Positions 44,696-56,750 of a DNA stretch of 64,000 nt are shown here, piece after piece. The notes beneath the pieces were generated by a model that saw only the letters and a program-made list of their open reading frames with translations, was not told the DNA's origin and did no database searches. Positions within the stretch are counted from its first letter, which is position 1; every line of letters starts with the position of its first letter. The translations under genes were made by a program, and so were the position numbers. The stretch spans positions 543,012,335-543,076,334 of the forward strand of contig NC_081412.1 of the NCBI RefSeq assembly GCF_030272615.1, written 5' to 3'. Source of the DNA: Cryptomeria japonica. Taxonomy: Eukaryota; Streptophyta; Pinopsida; Cupressales; Cupressaceae.

Positions 44696-45461
44696 AGAGG
44701 TTTCTCCCAAATTTTTTCAGAGTTCTGAAGAATTTATGACTTCGGAGCTTTGGTTCAAAGCACGAATGAAATAATCTTGATAACCCAAAAATATTAGATG
44801 GTAGTACTTGGAGAAAGCTTTCCAATGACTATAATTTTGTTATATTTTGAATTTATTATGTTCTTGTTTTTTTAATTTTATGGAATGTTGGTTTTTCACC
44901 GAACATGAACTTCTCTATTCAATGCATTGGGAAAAATAGGAAACTAATTCAAAAAAATTCTAAAAAATATCTAAGCCACAGGCATTGATTTCTTCTTTCT
45001 AACAAAATAAATAAATTGAATTTCGATATATATAGAACAAGTTATGTGTTCAAACTTAAACCTATGTCTGAAGTATGACTAGTCGGACTTCAAAACTTTA
45101 CAAAATGAACAATATTAAATATATCACTATCAAACCAATTGCAAGCCTTGGATATTGATGTTGCAAACCAAAATTCAAAAGAATTGAGTTTTTATCATTT
45201 ATAAAAAAAAATTATGCATTTCAGGAGGCACATCACTCTTAAAAAATGTAGTTTGTTGTAAAAAACTACTTTTCGAGGGCGATGGAATTTTTAAAAAAAA
45301 ATCCTTCAAAAAAATTTGAAAAAAATGTATATAGAATCTACAAACAAAATTCTACAAATCAATAATTTACATCATCTTCAAATTTTTAATAGTTTAAAAG
45401 TTATAGTTCTCGGAAGTTGAAGATTATTTTAAAAATGTTCATCTCAGTGTCAAAAGTGGCA

Positions 45462-45494
45462 AAAAAGTGGAAACCATTATTGTGAGTTCACCTG
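45462..45494 (-). repeat. Right terminal inverted repeat of the DNA transposon
   Basis: Inverted partner of 33890-33922, followed by TTT and then the resumed Copia RT frame. Confidence 0.65.
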
Positions 45495-45497
45495 TTT

Positions 45498-45766
45498 ATC
45501 AAATTAAGGATGAGATTTTTACTTGTCAAACAAAGTAAGAACAAGATACGCTGAAGAAATTTGATATGCTTGATTGTAATCCATCCCCTACTCCAAGTGC
45601 TCATGGAGTTGTGTTGTATAGAGATGATGGTGCCGATTTAGTTGATGAAACAACTTACAAAAGTATTGTGGGGAGTTTGATGTTTCTAACTCACACGAGG
45701 CCTGATATTGCATATTCAGTTTCACTTGTTTCAAGGTATATGACAAATAAGTCACAAATACATATG
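45498..45766 (+). pseudogene. Copia D reverse transcriptase, 3' part
   Basis: Resumes YQIKDEIFTCQTK, LKKFDMLDCNPSPTPSAHGV, TTYKSIVGSLMFLTHTRPDI, AYSVSLVSRYMTNKSQIHM. These are the last RT blocks of Ty1/Copia (Y.S.VGSLMYL..TRPDI.Y.V). One stop occurs after CQTK. It ends at the AAGGA duplication of the solo LTR. Confidence 0.85.
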
Positions 45767-45771
45767 AAGGA

Positions 45772-47392
45772 TGATAACTCAATGATGAACCACTAGTACC
45801 AAACCGGTACTGAGATGGGGGGGTGAATCAGTACAAACACAAATACAGTCCAAAATTGGTTTGACAGCAAATACTCTAAATGACTGACAAACAGGGATAC
45901 CGGTAAAACAGAGTGCAACCGGTAACATCCAGTATAGCTCAATCAGTCATGAACCGATCACTCAATAAGCTTTCCTCTTAGCTCAATACTATAGTATCAT
46001 TATATTCTCATGCATAAACAAGTAAACTTAGCCATCAGATCTTCACAACAGTGAGTTCAATATGTTTTATAGACAGGCATAAAACATAGAACCTTCATGT
46101 GCTTAATAGGTGAAAGAAAGCATCACAAGACAAAAGCATTTCACATGACACACATATTTTTCACGTGGAAACCCAACCGGGAAAAACCACGATGGGGATG
46201 AATACCCACAAGCTTCTTTTTGAACTCTTTAGAAGTCCACTTTGTTAGGAGCCTTGTCCGGTTAAGGACATTACAATAGGTTCTGGTAGGAACCGATCCT
46301 GTTAGGGATCACCCAGTTAAGGGATACCTAATTAAGGGTTAAACCCAGTAGGGTCACCTTGTTAGAGGATTTCAAGAACTCAATAGCTAAAAGGATCTCC
46401 TAAGCTTCTCTAGCTTCTCAGAACTCATTAGCCTTGAGTTACCCGGTTAAGGGATTTGAAACAAGCCGGTTAAGACCACCCAATTTAAGGGATTTTGAAT
46501 CAAGCCAGTCAAGGCTACCCTGTTAGGGGATTTTACAACTGCTGAAGTGGTTAGAGATCAATAGGAATTACAATGATCTATTAACAACACTCAATGCTAA
46601 TGCAGATCCATTTTGGCTCCTCTTCACCTTCTGCACATTCACTTTGCAGATATCTCTTCTCTCCTTTGGTCAAGCAAGAATCAAGTATCACTTCCCTTGG
46701 ATACACACTCACAACTTTTGCCAACAACCTCAGAAAGAAACACAACATCAATCTTATAGGAAACATACAGGTCGGTAGCAAAAGCCCTAAACCCTAAACC
46801 TTTTAGGTTAAGCAGTTCAAACGGTTCGATCCTGACCATTGAATCATACTGCATTAAATGCAACAATCTTGAATCGATCTCAAGACATTCTCCATCGTCC
46901 ATTATCCACCGATTTCATGGTGATGGATGACCCATCACATGTTATCACCGTTTGACAGACTTTGCACATTCCTGAGGTAGATAGGAATAGTCTTCTTCAT
47001 GTAAGATCCTTCACGCACATAGAGCTTACGTGGCAACACAGTCTCTCCTCCATCATACTGCTAACTCATCACATAGAGATCACCGATTGAGTCACATAGA
47101 CTTGAGGTACTCCAACCGGAAACCCCGAAGTGGAGGCTACCTACCAATCGGCAGTCATACAATGCTTCCATGTGCCGGTTCCCATAACTACATGCCAGTT
47201 CACCTTGAAAAAATATGCCGCTTCACTTTGGCATATAAACCGGTTCATACATATGTCAGTTCCTCTCTCTCTTCATCTATCACATGTGCCAGTTCTCACC
47301 ATGTCTCATATTGACATCAATGACAACATACAATATCATTATGTCTTCATGCCAGTTCACATAATGCCATGCCGGTTCACATAATGCCAACA
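45772..47392 (-). mobile_element. Solo LTR inserted in copia D
   Basis: A 1,621-bp sequence bounded by TG...CA, with a perfect target duplication AAGGA (45767-45771 and 47393-47397). Its removal joins ...SQIHM to KEAKRILRYVKGT in frame. On the minus strand it starts TGTTGGCATTATGTGAACCG and ends after GATTCACCCCCCCATCTCAG and GGTTTGGTACTAG. The C-rich end resembles the LTRs of S1 and S2, so it probably derives from the same broad Sirevirus-like group. No internal coding; recombination between two LTRs is the usual origin of such copies. Confidence 0.85.
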
Positions 47393-47897
47393 AAGGAAGC
47401 CAAGAGGATTTTGAGGTATGTGAAAGGCACTCTAAATTTTGGTATTCATTACTACTCTTTTGAAAAGTTCAATCTTGTTGGCTTTAGTGATTTAGATTGG
47501 GGAGGTAGTATGGATGACCATAAGTCTACTTCTAGGAATTATTTTTCTTTTGGTTTTGGTTTGATTACCTAGAGCTCTCAAAATCAAAGCATTGTTTCCC
47601 TCTCATCCACAGGTAGAGTATGTTGCAATTACCTCAATAGGTACATAAGCTATTTGCCTCAGAAAAGTTTTCACAAAAATTGGAGAAAAGCAAATTCAAC
47701 ATACAGTGATTTATTGTGATAATGTGAGTGCCATCAAGTTAGCAAAGAATCCGGGTCATCATAGCGGGATAAAGAATTTTGACATGAAATATCATTTCAT
47801 TCGGGATTTGGTGCAGAAGAAGGAAGTTGAATTGAAGCAGATAAACACTCATGATCAGCTAGTAGATATCTTCACCAAAGTAGTTGTAAAAGCTTAG
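47393..47897 (+). pseudogene. Copia D RNase H
   Basis: KEAKRILRYVKGTLNFGIHY, VGFSDLDWGGSMDDHKSTSR, SFGFGLIT-stop-SSQNQSIVSLSST, then after a frameshift VIYCDNVSAIKLAKNPGHHS, IKNFDMKYHFIRDLVQKKEV, INTHDQLVDIFTKVV. These are the Copia RNase H blocks: the first aspartate (SDLDW), the E region around S.VEYVA (disrupted), the CDN aspartate and the C-terminal 'QLADIFTK'. The frame ends just before the 3' LTR. Confidence 0.85.
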
Positions 47898-47937
47898 TTT
47901 TGGGCACTACGAGATAATATAGTAAGCTCTCTCAGCA

Positions 47938-47950
47938 TCAAGGGGCAGTA
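47938..47950 (+). promoter_or_regulatory. Polypurine tract of copia D
   Basis: CAAGGGGCAGTA directly before the 3' LTR, the 'tcaaggtggaga' position of Copia elements. Confidence 0.5.
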
Positions 47951-48580
47951 TGTAAAGAACTGATGTTGTTCATGCAGCTCAGAGATCGCATCTATTTTTA
48001 GCTCCCACCATAAAATTAACATTCTCTACCATGCATAACTGAACTATCAGATCCACCGCCATACACTAACATGCAGCTAGCTAAATTTAGGATCTTATAT
48101 TATTAGTTAATAGTTTTAATTTATCATGCAAATAAAGCATGTTGTGCATGCAATTAGCCATATATTAGTTTAGAGAGATTTATTTAGAACCATCACCGTA
48201 TAGTGCATGCCTGTAGAAAGTTAGTTTTTTTCCAGCTAAATAAAGCATGCTACACATGTTGTGATTTTTAGAGTTTTCTTGTTATAATAAACAACTTTTA
48301 TTCACAGAGTTAACTGCTATTAGTTTTCTCTACGATAACTTTAATAAAGGCAATGATCTCTATTTAAAATTAACCTCTTTGTAATTTATTGATTCTGTAA
48401 TAGAAAGAATCTCTGCATTAAAAATAGAGTATTCAACAATTTAAGAATTTCCAATTCTTGTTATGTGATTTGTAAGGGATATGTAAGTTAGTTTATTTAT
48501 TTCTATTATTGTTTTGCTTTCTGTTATTTTATTTTGAATCAGTTGGCTCAGAGGAGACAAGGTAGATTAAAAAATCTACA
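47949..48580 (+). repeat. 3' LTR of copia D
   Basis: About 632 bp, homologous to 30065-30630 throughout; ends AAAAAATCTACA, followed by TAAAC. Confidence 0.75.
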
Positions 48581-48585
48581 TAAAC

Positions 48586-50569
48586 AAGTGAGTATATTTT
48601 AAATGTCATATCAATCCATTCAAACAATTATGGGGAGGTACTAGTGCAGAGCACATCATGTGAGGACTGATTCATTAACACATTAGAAATGAATTTATTT
48701 TCCCTATTGTAGGTTGGAATCTGTATCTAGTTACCCTCTTGCAATACTGAGATTTTTGCTCCTTTAGCATTGAAAATGCATAGCAAATGGACGTGAGCTC
48801 AAAGAAAGAGGCACCCGAATTATTTGCCAAGCTACAATATTCCAAGGAGCACTGTTAAACGGTGATTAAATAAAAAATTAATATCCAATCATTCTTAAGG
48901 TTTGTGTAATATTTCCTGTTACTTATTTTCATCAGATAAACTGCACAGTTTTTAAGGTAAATATTGTGTGAACGTTTTTTTATCGATTTGTTTCTTCTTC
49001 TCTCTCTTTGGTTTTAAGAAAATGGAAAAAAAAAAACTAAAATGGTTGAATCCATTTTCTTAGTAGTTTCCTAGAATTTCTTCATAATCGTATCTTGCAA
49101 ATACTGTGAAGTTTTGATTAGTGCATTCGTATTCTTTTGCTAAACCCTACCCTAGATGGTTCCTTTAATTTTGTGGAAATAAAAAACTACATTGGCACCT
49201 GTACCAGTGTGTGGCACCACATCCATGCTTCCATATTGATCATTTTAGATTGACTATAGGCAAGAAGACTGAAAACTAGCTAAATCCTTCTCATGCTTGA
49301 TTATTAGAGAAAACCTTGATAAAAAGCATTTTCTATTATTGATTTCAAGAAAGTAATTTTTAAGGCTAGTGATAATTAGTATTCTACGGTTGTTGCACAA
49401 ATTTATTTAGATCTTATGAGTGATTTATGGTGTTGATAAAATGAATAAAATATGAAAATCTAATAAGTTAATGCCAATTGGTGCTTGGTATATTATTATG
49501 GTGTCATTTACCTCTCTACTATGGATTACAATGTGTTCATGGATGAAATACATGTCTACACCATCACCTGTTGGCTTCTTACCATTCAAAAATTTCCTTT
49601 GGTTTGTCATTTTATTTATTGATGACACTGTTATCATCCATATTCTTTTATTTCCTCTTCGAGGCCCCTCAATAAAATATTCAGATCTCTTCTAAAATTT
49701 GTTGTTAAATAATCACCAAAAGAATAATCACCTCTTACTATGACATAAATTTTTTATTACAGTCCCTAACTCTCCGTCTTTATCTTTCCCATAAACATCA
49801 CATCCATAGTTATTTAGGGTTTAATTGTATGATAGGTTCAACGCCTGTTGTTATATTGCTTCTTTTGATTTTGGCAGTTGAGGCAACTTTTTCTTTTGTG
49901 CCCTTGTCATATACCGAGCAAACAATTTGAAATCGATTACCTACTTCATTTAATTACTATTCACGATATTGGGTTCTAGCTAGTTTTGGGTATTCCTTCC
50001 AAAAAGGTAGTCATTATTATTATTATTTTTATTATTATTATGCTGATAGGCATCTACAGTTACAACATCAGGTATTAATACACCCATTTACATAAAAACC
50101 CATGATTGGTGAACTTGTTTGTCCACAGATCAAGTAAACATGCATATCAACTGTTCACTACAGTTGATTATTATTACGCTGATAGGCATCTATAGTTGCA
50201 GCATAGGGTGTTAACACACTTTTGTACATAAAAAACCATGATTGGTGAGCTTGTTTGACCACAGATCAAGTGAAAATGCATATCAACCATTCACAATGGT
50301 TGAATCAAACGGTATACATGTGACGAAGGTTGAAGGGTGCCTTTAAGAAATGAGGATGTGGAAATTTTTAAAAAAAAATTCATGGATTGTAAAAAAGGAC
50401 TTCAAATTTCCTTTTGTGTTATCTTACATACATTGAGAGCATCCATAGAATTATTCGTGTGCACATGCAACTAGTTTGTGTAGTTCACATAGAGGTATTT
50501 ATCATTGTAGTTTTGTTTTTGTTTCTTCTTATAAATTTTAATATTTCTCCATTTTTATCATTTTTGTTC
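48586..50569. other. Non-coding stretch
   Basis: No supported gene. It contains an ATT-rich simple repeat at about 50010-50040 and the tandem duplication at 50033-50300. Two overlapping 70-codon frames near 49425-49695 have no recognisable content. Confidence 0.45.
50033..50300. repeat. 136-bp tandem duplication
   Basis: 'gctgataggcatct' occurs at 50042 and 50178, and the following 120 bases, including 'catgattggtgaacttgttt' and 'ccacagatcaagt', repeat with modest divergence. Confidence 0.75.
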
Positions 50570-50574
50570 CTATA

Positions 50575-51772
50575 ATGGGGTGAAATGTGAATGAGAGATC
50601 AAGAGGAAAACTACCCTTTCCCTCCAAGGAGAGATGACAGTTTCACTATATATTTCCCCTCAAACACTTTTCACTTGATTACATTGGAAGAGGAGAAGAG
50701 AATTCACTAGATTCAACCTTCAAAGATGAAGATAGAATTTTGAGTGAAATGGGAATGATAAGTTAATCCCCTCTTCCTATTTGAAAAGGAAAGGAATTGA
50801 TTGAATTATGTAGTGCATAAGTGACAAAGAACTTATTATAATTTGCAATCAAAGTATGGGATGAAGTTGTGCACCTGGATCTGACACTAATAGGTCGAGA
50901 CGAAGTCGCCCTATGAATTTGAGGAAAAGTTTCTTGGACCGTGGCGGGAATGTACACGGTCCTCTGAAAAATCTGCGAAACGAAAAGGGTTTTTCTGGCA
51001 CTGCAAATGGAGCCAAAATCTGAAAGTACAGTTGTGCACCTACAACCTACACACATAAAAGAGAGGAAAATGGGTTGGGATTGGGGGTTTTCCTTTAGGT
51101 GAAACCCCAGGTTTGGAATTAACCAAGTAATGAAAGAAAGTACTTGCAAGTAGATGTAAATGAAAGACTGAATTGTAAATCACCACAAGGGAGGTTGTCA
51201 TAGCAATGTTGATAGAAATTCTTGTGTAGAATTGAATGTTGAAATCAATCTCCCCTTCAATGGTTGAATCCTTGACTTGAATGCAACACCTAGGCTTGAA
51301 GGGATACTTGAGAATGCTCAATGCTGGAAAAGAATGATTGAATGCTTGAATGCTCTTGAATGCTTGATCACCAATTTTCACCTTATTGAACCTTCTTTGA
51401 AAATCAGAGGGAAAATGCCTCTTAAATATATGTCTATTAGGGTTAATGTAATTGATTTTCGTCACAAGCCGATATCGGGGAAGTTTCTCGCTCACTGCAC
51501 AACCTACAATGCATTCTCTAGGAAAGGTCCTACCCTAAAATAGGGTAGGGATAGGGGCACCATTCCCCTGTCTTGGGAGGAAAAGGGTGCCATGCCCATA
51601 TCCTACCCCTTTCTCCAAGGTAGAGTGCAAATAGGGTGGTGCAGAGGCCAAGAAAGATGCTGATTCCGAGGGTTGAGCAGCCTCCAATCTCCAATCAGGC
51701 TAGAGGATTCAATCCCATGGGCATGAGGAGATTAATGCAGTCAAAAATTGTTGGGGTCATAATTTTATGACA
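50575..51772 (-). repeat. 3' LTR of the Gypsy element
   Basis: About 1.2 kb. On the minus strand it starts TGTCATAAAATTATGACCCC. It contains the conserved inverted motif GGACCGTG...CACGGTCC at 50936-50962 and tandem 'gaatgcttgaatg' words near 51330-51365. It is homologous to the LTR at 62578. Confidence 0.75.
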
Positions 51773-51777
51773 CTAGA

Positions 51778-51795
51778 TTTAGCCCCCAATTTAGT
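51778..51795 (-). promoter_or_regulatory. Polypurine-like tract of the Gypsy element
   Basis: AAATTGGGGGCTAAATCTAG on the minus strand, next to the 3' LTR start; this form is typical for plant Gypsy elements. Confidence 0.5.
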
Positions 51796-53882
51796 GGGAG
51801 TATAAGCGTATGCCAATACTGTTGGTAAAGTACAAGGAAACAAGATTGAAAGACTTTTACCACATCAAGGAGGCAAGATGTGCCAAGCCCCCAGTGGACT
51901 TAGGATCTTATGAATTTGATTGACAAAATAAAAGGGAAGATCAAGAAGGAAAGAACCATGTCCACAAGTAGAAAATTTCCTCTTACTATTAGTCATGAAA
52001 GAAAGGATACTAAAGATTATAAAGTAAACCAAAGTTCACTAAGTAATTAGAAGTATCAAGAAGGAAAATATGAATGGAGTGTATGCCCCCACATTAAAGC
52101 GATCGTGCATACGTTATCACAAGGATTCAGCCCCCAATCGAGGAATAAACCCAAGGTGAATGGACACAAAACATGAGGTATTTTTTCTTTCCTCAGGGTC
52201 AGTATGTTATATGATAACTCATGTATATCATGTATGTATATGCATATAATAATCGTCATTACCCAAAGAAGGATACTACCTTAGAAGAAAGGGAAGAGAT
52301 GATGTCTTTTGAGTCAACATTCAAGAGACCAAGAAAATATATCAATTTTTTGCATCATCCCCAAGTAGACATTAAGGGGATAATAGAAGAGCGGGGAGAC
52401 ACATAGAAGAATGGTCACAAAAGAGAAAGGAAGGAGAGAGAGAAGATTTACAGTGCTAATATTACTAATCTAGCATGACATCCGCCTCCCGATCTTGTTG
52501 ATCACTATTTTGGGAAGGCGCAACATGCAAGAGGAGTGACATTGAGCACAATAGATGGAGTTGTTAGTCCTCACAACTGGAATGACAACTATGTGATAAA
52601 ACACAATTTAGAGATTGAATATCCTTGAATAGCTAACTTTTCCTGTAGCAAAGGTTCATTTAGTTATCAACCAGGGATGTAAACTTGAAATATGCCAGCA
52701 CTGTATGTGCACCAAGTTCATATTGCAACCATTTTATATAACTGCAGGAAAGGAATTTCTTCTTAAAGTAAACACACAAAATCTCTAATAAACTAATACT
52801 TTAATCCTACAATTGGAAATTGATTTAAACAATTGCTGTTAAAAGATAAAGTTCTGGCAAGCATCAGGAACTACTTTGCTGCCCTGGTTGCAGGAATAGA
52901 CACAAGAATTGTTTCCTATGGCTGCAGAAATAGACAACTGTAGAAACAACTATTACAGAAGTATGAAAACTAGTTAAAACATACAAAGGATTACTCACCC
53001 AAGTGGGCCCCCTTCACTGAGGATTTCTAGAACTTTAGATTACACTGATCTAATTATCTAAAATCATGTTAATCTCTTTATTTCATTTGACTGAAAAATA
53101 CATACATAACACGAGAAAACTGTGTATTACAAAATACTATCTTTTTCTCTGCTATCCCCTAGAGGAGAGAGATCATTTTATTTATAGGAAATATTATAAC
53201 AAACTTCTAACTAACTGCCCACATTCCTATGGAATAGGTGAATAGGATTTATTAACAAAAGAAGAAGAAGAAGTCAACACAGGACATCAGAACAACATCT
53301 GTTCTGCAACTGAGAAAATATAGTATGACTGCCTCCTAGATCTGAGATCCACTAGGAACATTTAGAAATGTTTTCATAAATCCATCTTCTGAAGAACCCA
53401 TCAAGTGATCCCAATCATAACTGCATTCTTTTGACTGGGTCTGCATTGTAGTTATATACTTGATGATCTTTTGAACCGCCATTTGTCTTTACTTCACCTT
53501 TGCTGACCCTGCATTAAGATATTAACACACACAACAACATGTGTATATACTAATTCTAACATGATATAACATAAACCATATTTATAAATAACTTTAGATA
53601 TTTGCATATATAGATCATTTGAAACCACTATATGACATCCTTAGGTATAGGTTAAACCAGTTTCTAAAACACTTGAAAGGTATCATCTTAGGAAAACATT
53701 ACAATCCAAATGTCATCTAATCATAAGACCTAGGTAGGAGTATTATATCAGAAATCTATAAAAATGGAGCCATTGTTTAGGATCATTAGGAGCTATCACA
53801 AGATCCAAACAAGGACTATGCTCATGTTGTAAGTCACTTTGTTTGATTCTAAGAGCTACAATTAGGGTAGTGAAAATTCAGT
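51796..53882. other. Gypsy interior without recognisable coding
   Basis: About 2.1 kb between the last frame and the 3' LTR. No RT, RNase H or integrase motif on either strand. Short plus and minus openings are isolated. Confidence 0.5.
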
Positions 53883-54545
53883 TCATAAATGCTTGTCCAC
53901 ATCAACATATTCATACTCACTATCAGAAGCATTAGGAGTTGTATTGCCATTATGAATAACATTTTCACCCATTTCTTCATCAAAGTTTAGAGAAAGAGGA
54001 GCAAGAACACAAATAGGAGTAACACCATCACATGTTTTTTGCAACTTATGATTTGAAGATGTAGGTTTAACGTCTTTCTTGGGAGAAAAGGGAATCATGT
54101 CAACTGTCCGAGTCTGAGGAGATTGAGTATTTTGAGGGATAGCTTCACGAGCTCAAAAATGGTATCTTCGTCAGTGTTCTCACACACAACAATTTCGTCG
54201 GGTCTTAGTGGAAGGCTGAGAAGGAGGAGGAACATTTGAAAAAGTAGGAATGTTTCTCTCCTTGATAGTTGAAGATTTAGGTTGAGGTCTTTTTGGTTGA
54301 ACAAGAGGAAAATAATGCCTCTTCTCTCGATAAGAGGAAGCAGGTGGAACTATGCCATAGAAATGAGGAATGGTAGGTATAGGAAGAAGATCAGGTCCAT
54401 CATGAGGAGGAGGTATAGGTCTAGCCTTAGGAGGAATATTGTTGTTCATCTTAAGAGAAGTTATAGTCACATCCATAGGAATAGGTTGATGATCTATCTT
54501 AGGAGGGATATTAGTTCTATCCATGAGGGAAGAACCTCATCTTGA
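53883..54545 (-). pseudogene. Proline-rich frame downstream of the Gypsy protease
   Basis: Minus-strand pieces: MDRTNIPPKIDHQPIPMDVT, IPPKARPIPPPHDGPDLLPI, SYREKRHYFPLVQPKRPQPK (54524-54180), then a frameshift and MIPFSPKKDVKPTSSNHKLQ, ending ASDSEYEYVDVDKHL-stop at 53883. It is rich in proline and lysine with an acidic C-terminus. It lies where RT should begin in an autonomous Gypsy element but has no RT motif. Function unknown. Confidence 0.45.
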
Positions 54546-54699
54546 ATAATAATAGGAATGTCAAGTGTTGGGGATCTATGTTGACTTAAGGATAAGATCA
54601 TATCGTTCTTCCATTTTTGATAAGATTGAAAAATATCATCTCTCCTTGATGGAAGAGATTGAAATTGTTTAGGCCAAAAGAAATCAATAGGAACACTAG

Positions 54700-55555
54700 G
54701 GCTTCTTTCAGATGGATGAAATTAGCTATGGTTCACAGTTATGATTTCTCCATTGTGAGGAAATTTTAGACACTTGTGGATTGAAGAAGCAATAGCCTTC
54801 ATGGACGATAGCCAAGGATAGCCCAACTTCACACGGAATTACTCAGAAGAGGGTATGATAACAAAGTCAACATTTATAGATTTAGTATGAACTTCAATAG
54901 GAAGGGTGATAGAACCAATGGTAGGACAAGAGAAGCCATCAAATAACTTCACAACCACATTAGAAGCATCATATATTGGTTTATGCAATCATAAAGTAAA
55001 AAGATACTCTTTAGTTATGATATTAACCATGCAAGAGGGATCAAAAAGGGCACCATGACAAGGGATATCCTTAACCTTCGCAACTATGTATAAAGGGCCA
55101 TCGGGTGCTCTAATGGTCTCGCTAGGGTCAAATGTAATACAACAATCCTTAGGCATATCTTTTGTTTCTACCATATTAACCAAGTTTGGAGCCATAAAGG
55201 TGAATTTTTCAGAAGAGAAAAAATTAAGCACAATCTCCATAACATTAGAGGTATGAGAAGGCAAGGGATCAGTGAAAATCTTAAGATTTTGATTAGGAGG
55301 AGCTACTGATTTATTCCATTTATCATTCACACTTGGCACAAATATAGTATTATTATCAATTAGGTCTTGAATCTTATTCTTCAATGCAAAACATTTCTCA
55401 GTATCATGACCATGCTGACGATGAAATTGACAGAATGAATTGTTATCAAAATAGGGGGATGCAAGTTTAGAGGGATCAATTTGTTTTATAGGAGGAAATT
55501 TGATAACATTTATGTGCAACAACTGAGACATAATACTATGTAAAGATTCATTCAA
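54700..55555 (-). pseudogene. Gypsy zinc knuckle and protease-like region
   Basis: FCQFHRQHGHDTEKCFALKN is a CCHC knuckle variant (C-x2-H-x4-H-x4-C here). FVPSVNDKWNKSVAPPNQNL and KDCCITFDPSETIRAPDGPL follow, then CHGALFDPSCMVNIITKEYL, the retropepsin-like active-site region (normal plant Gypsy: A..D.GSS.NI; here FDPSC). After a stop come FDGFSCPTIGSITLPIEVHT and VKLGYPWLSSMKAIASSIHK, matching the scrap at 1-275. Confidence 0.65.
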
Positions 55556-55674
55556 GGAAGTAAATTGTCTTTCTCTTTGGAATTTTTTTTACATGGTTTA
55601 GTTCCTTGAATGAATCTTTACATAGTATTATGTCTCAGTTGTTGCACAAAAATGTTATCAAATTTCCTCCTATA
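55487..55674. repeat. 73-bp near-perfect inverted repeat inside Gypsy gag
   Basis: Arms 55487-55559 and 55602-55674 are reverse complements over 73 bp with one mismatch, separated by 42 bp. The left arm is in the coding orientation (SLNESLHSIMSQLLHINVIK on the minus strand). The right arm is an inverted copy that ends the capsid frame with LITFLCNN-stop. Confidence 0.9.
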
Positions 55675-56750
55675 GGATTGGATTGGTCCGTTTGATTTAC
55701 AACCCATTGATAATTGTGGAGTGTTGCGCACAACTGCAGAAAGGAAGTAAACTCAGACAAAAGAAGCTTTTCCCTGATATCTTTTTGTAAATTAGAAATG
55801 AAAATTATTTGAATATCATTATTAGGTACATGAAAAGAAATTTGAGCACACAAATGCTTATATCTACCAATGAAATAAGTCACTTTTTCTTTAAAACCTT
55901 GTTTACAATGTATTAAATCAGTCAAAGTGATTTTAGGACCAATGTTATTTTGAAATTGTTGGATGAAAGAATTTGATTGTTGTTGAAAGGAGGTGATAGA
56001 ATAAGAAGGAAAAGGGCAATACCATTGTAAAGCCTTATCTCTTAGTGTTCTTGTAAACAATTTTGCAAGCAATCTCTGATCATAAGCAAAATTGGTACAC
56101 AAGGTTTAAAATGTTTTGACATGCGTAAGAGGATCACCTTTTCCATTATAGAGTTATAATTGAGGTATCTCAACATGTTTAGGTGGCACAACTTTAACAA
56201 TATAAAGAGAAAGTGGGCTGGCAACATCAAAGGCGGGCACACTAAATTTGGATTGACTCATAGAACCAATTTGTTGTTGTAAGGAAGACACGGTTTGAGC
56301 AAGATTGTTAATTATCATTTCAGTAGAAGAATTGTTGTTAGACATAGTTGATTGAGAAGGTGGTGTGATGTTATTGAAAGAAGGCATGGAATGAGAATAA
56401 GGTGTTGGGACATTATGATAAGTAGGCATAAGTGATGATTGGGTAGGAAAAGGGACACTTAAAGGAGGAACAAACTTGTTGAAGGAATTGCCCCCTTGTG
56501 TCACATTGATTGGTTGAGGAATAATAGGAATACTTATGGAAGAGATAGGTAAATATGGAGGATTAAATGAAGAAGAGCGATTTCCCCCATGACCAATGGT
56601 TGTAGGAATGAAATTTTGAGCTGATGTAGCCATGATGTTGGAGGTAAAAGTAGGAATACTAGTCATAACAGTAGTCAAAGGAATAGAAGGATTGACTTGT
56701 GTTGGAGGTTGTGAATAAACTAGGGTTTCAGCACAACTCTTGAGAGGCAT
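55635..56750 (-). pseudogene. Ty3/Gypsy Gag
   Basis: The minus strand starts MPLKSCAETLVYSQPPTQVN, with a long Ser/Thr/Pro/Asn-rich N-terminus (PYLPISSISIPIIPQPINVT, PSFNNITPPSQSTMSNNNSS). Then come SSLQQQIGSMSQSKFSVPAF and, after a stop and a shift, LYNGKGDPLTHVKTF, QRLLAKLFTRTLRDKALQWY, SFIQQFQNNIGPKITLTDLI, HCKQGFKEKVTYFIGRYKHL. This is the Retrotrans_gag capsid pattern (YdGkgDP..H...F, L...A..WY, L....Q...E....Y..R). The frame is cut by the inverted repeat at 55674. Confidence 0.75.
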
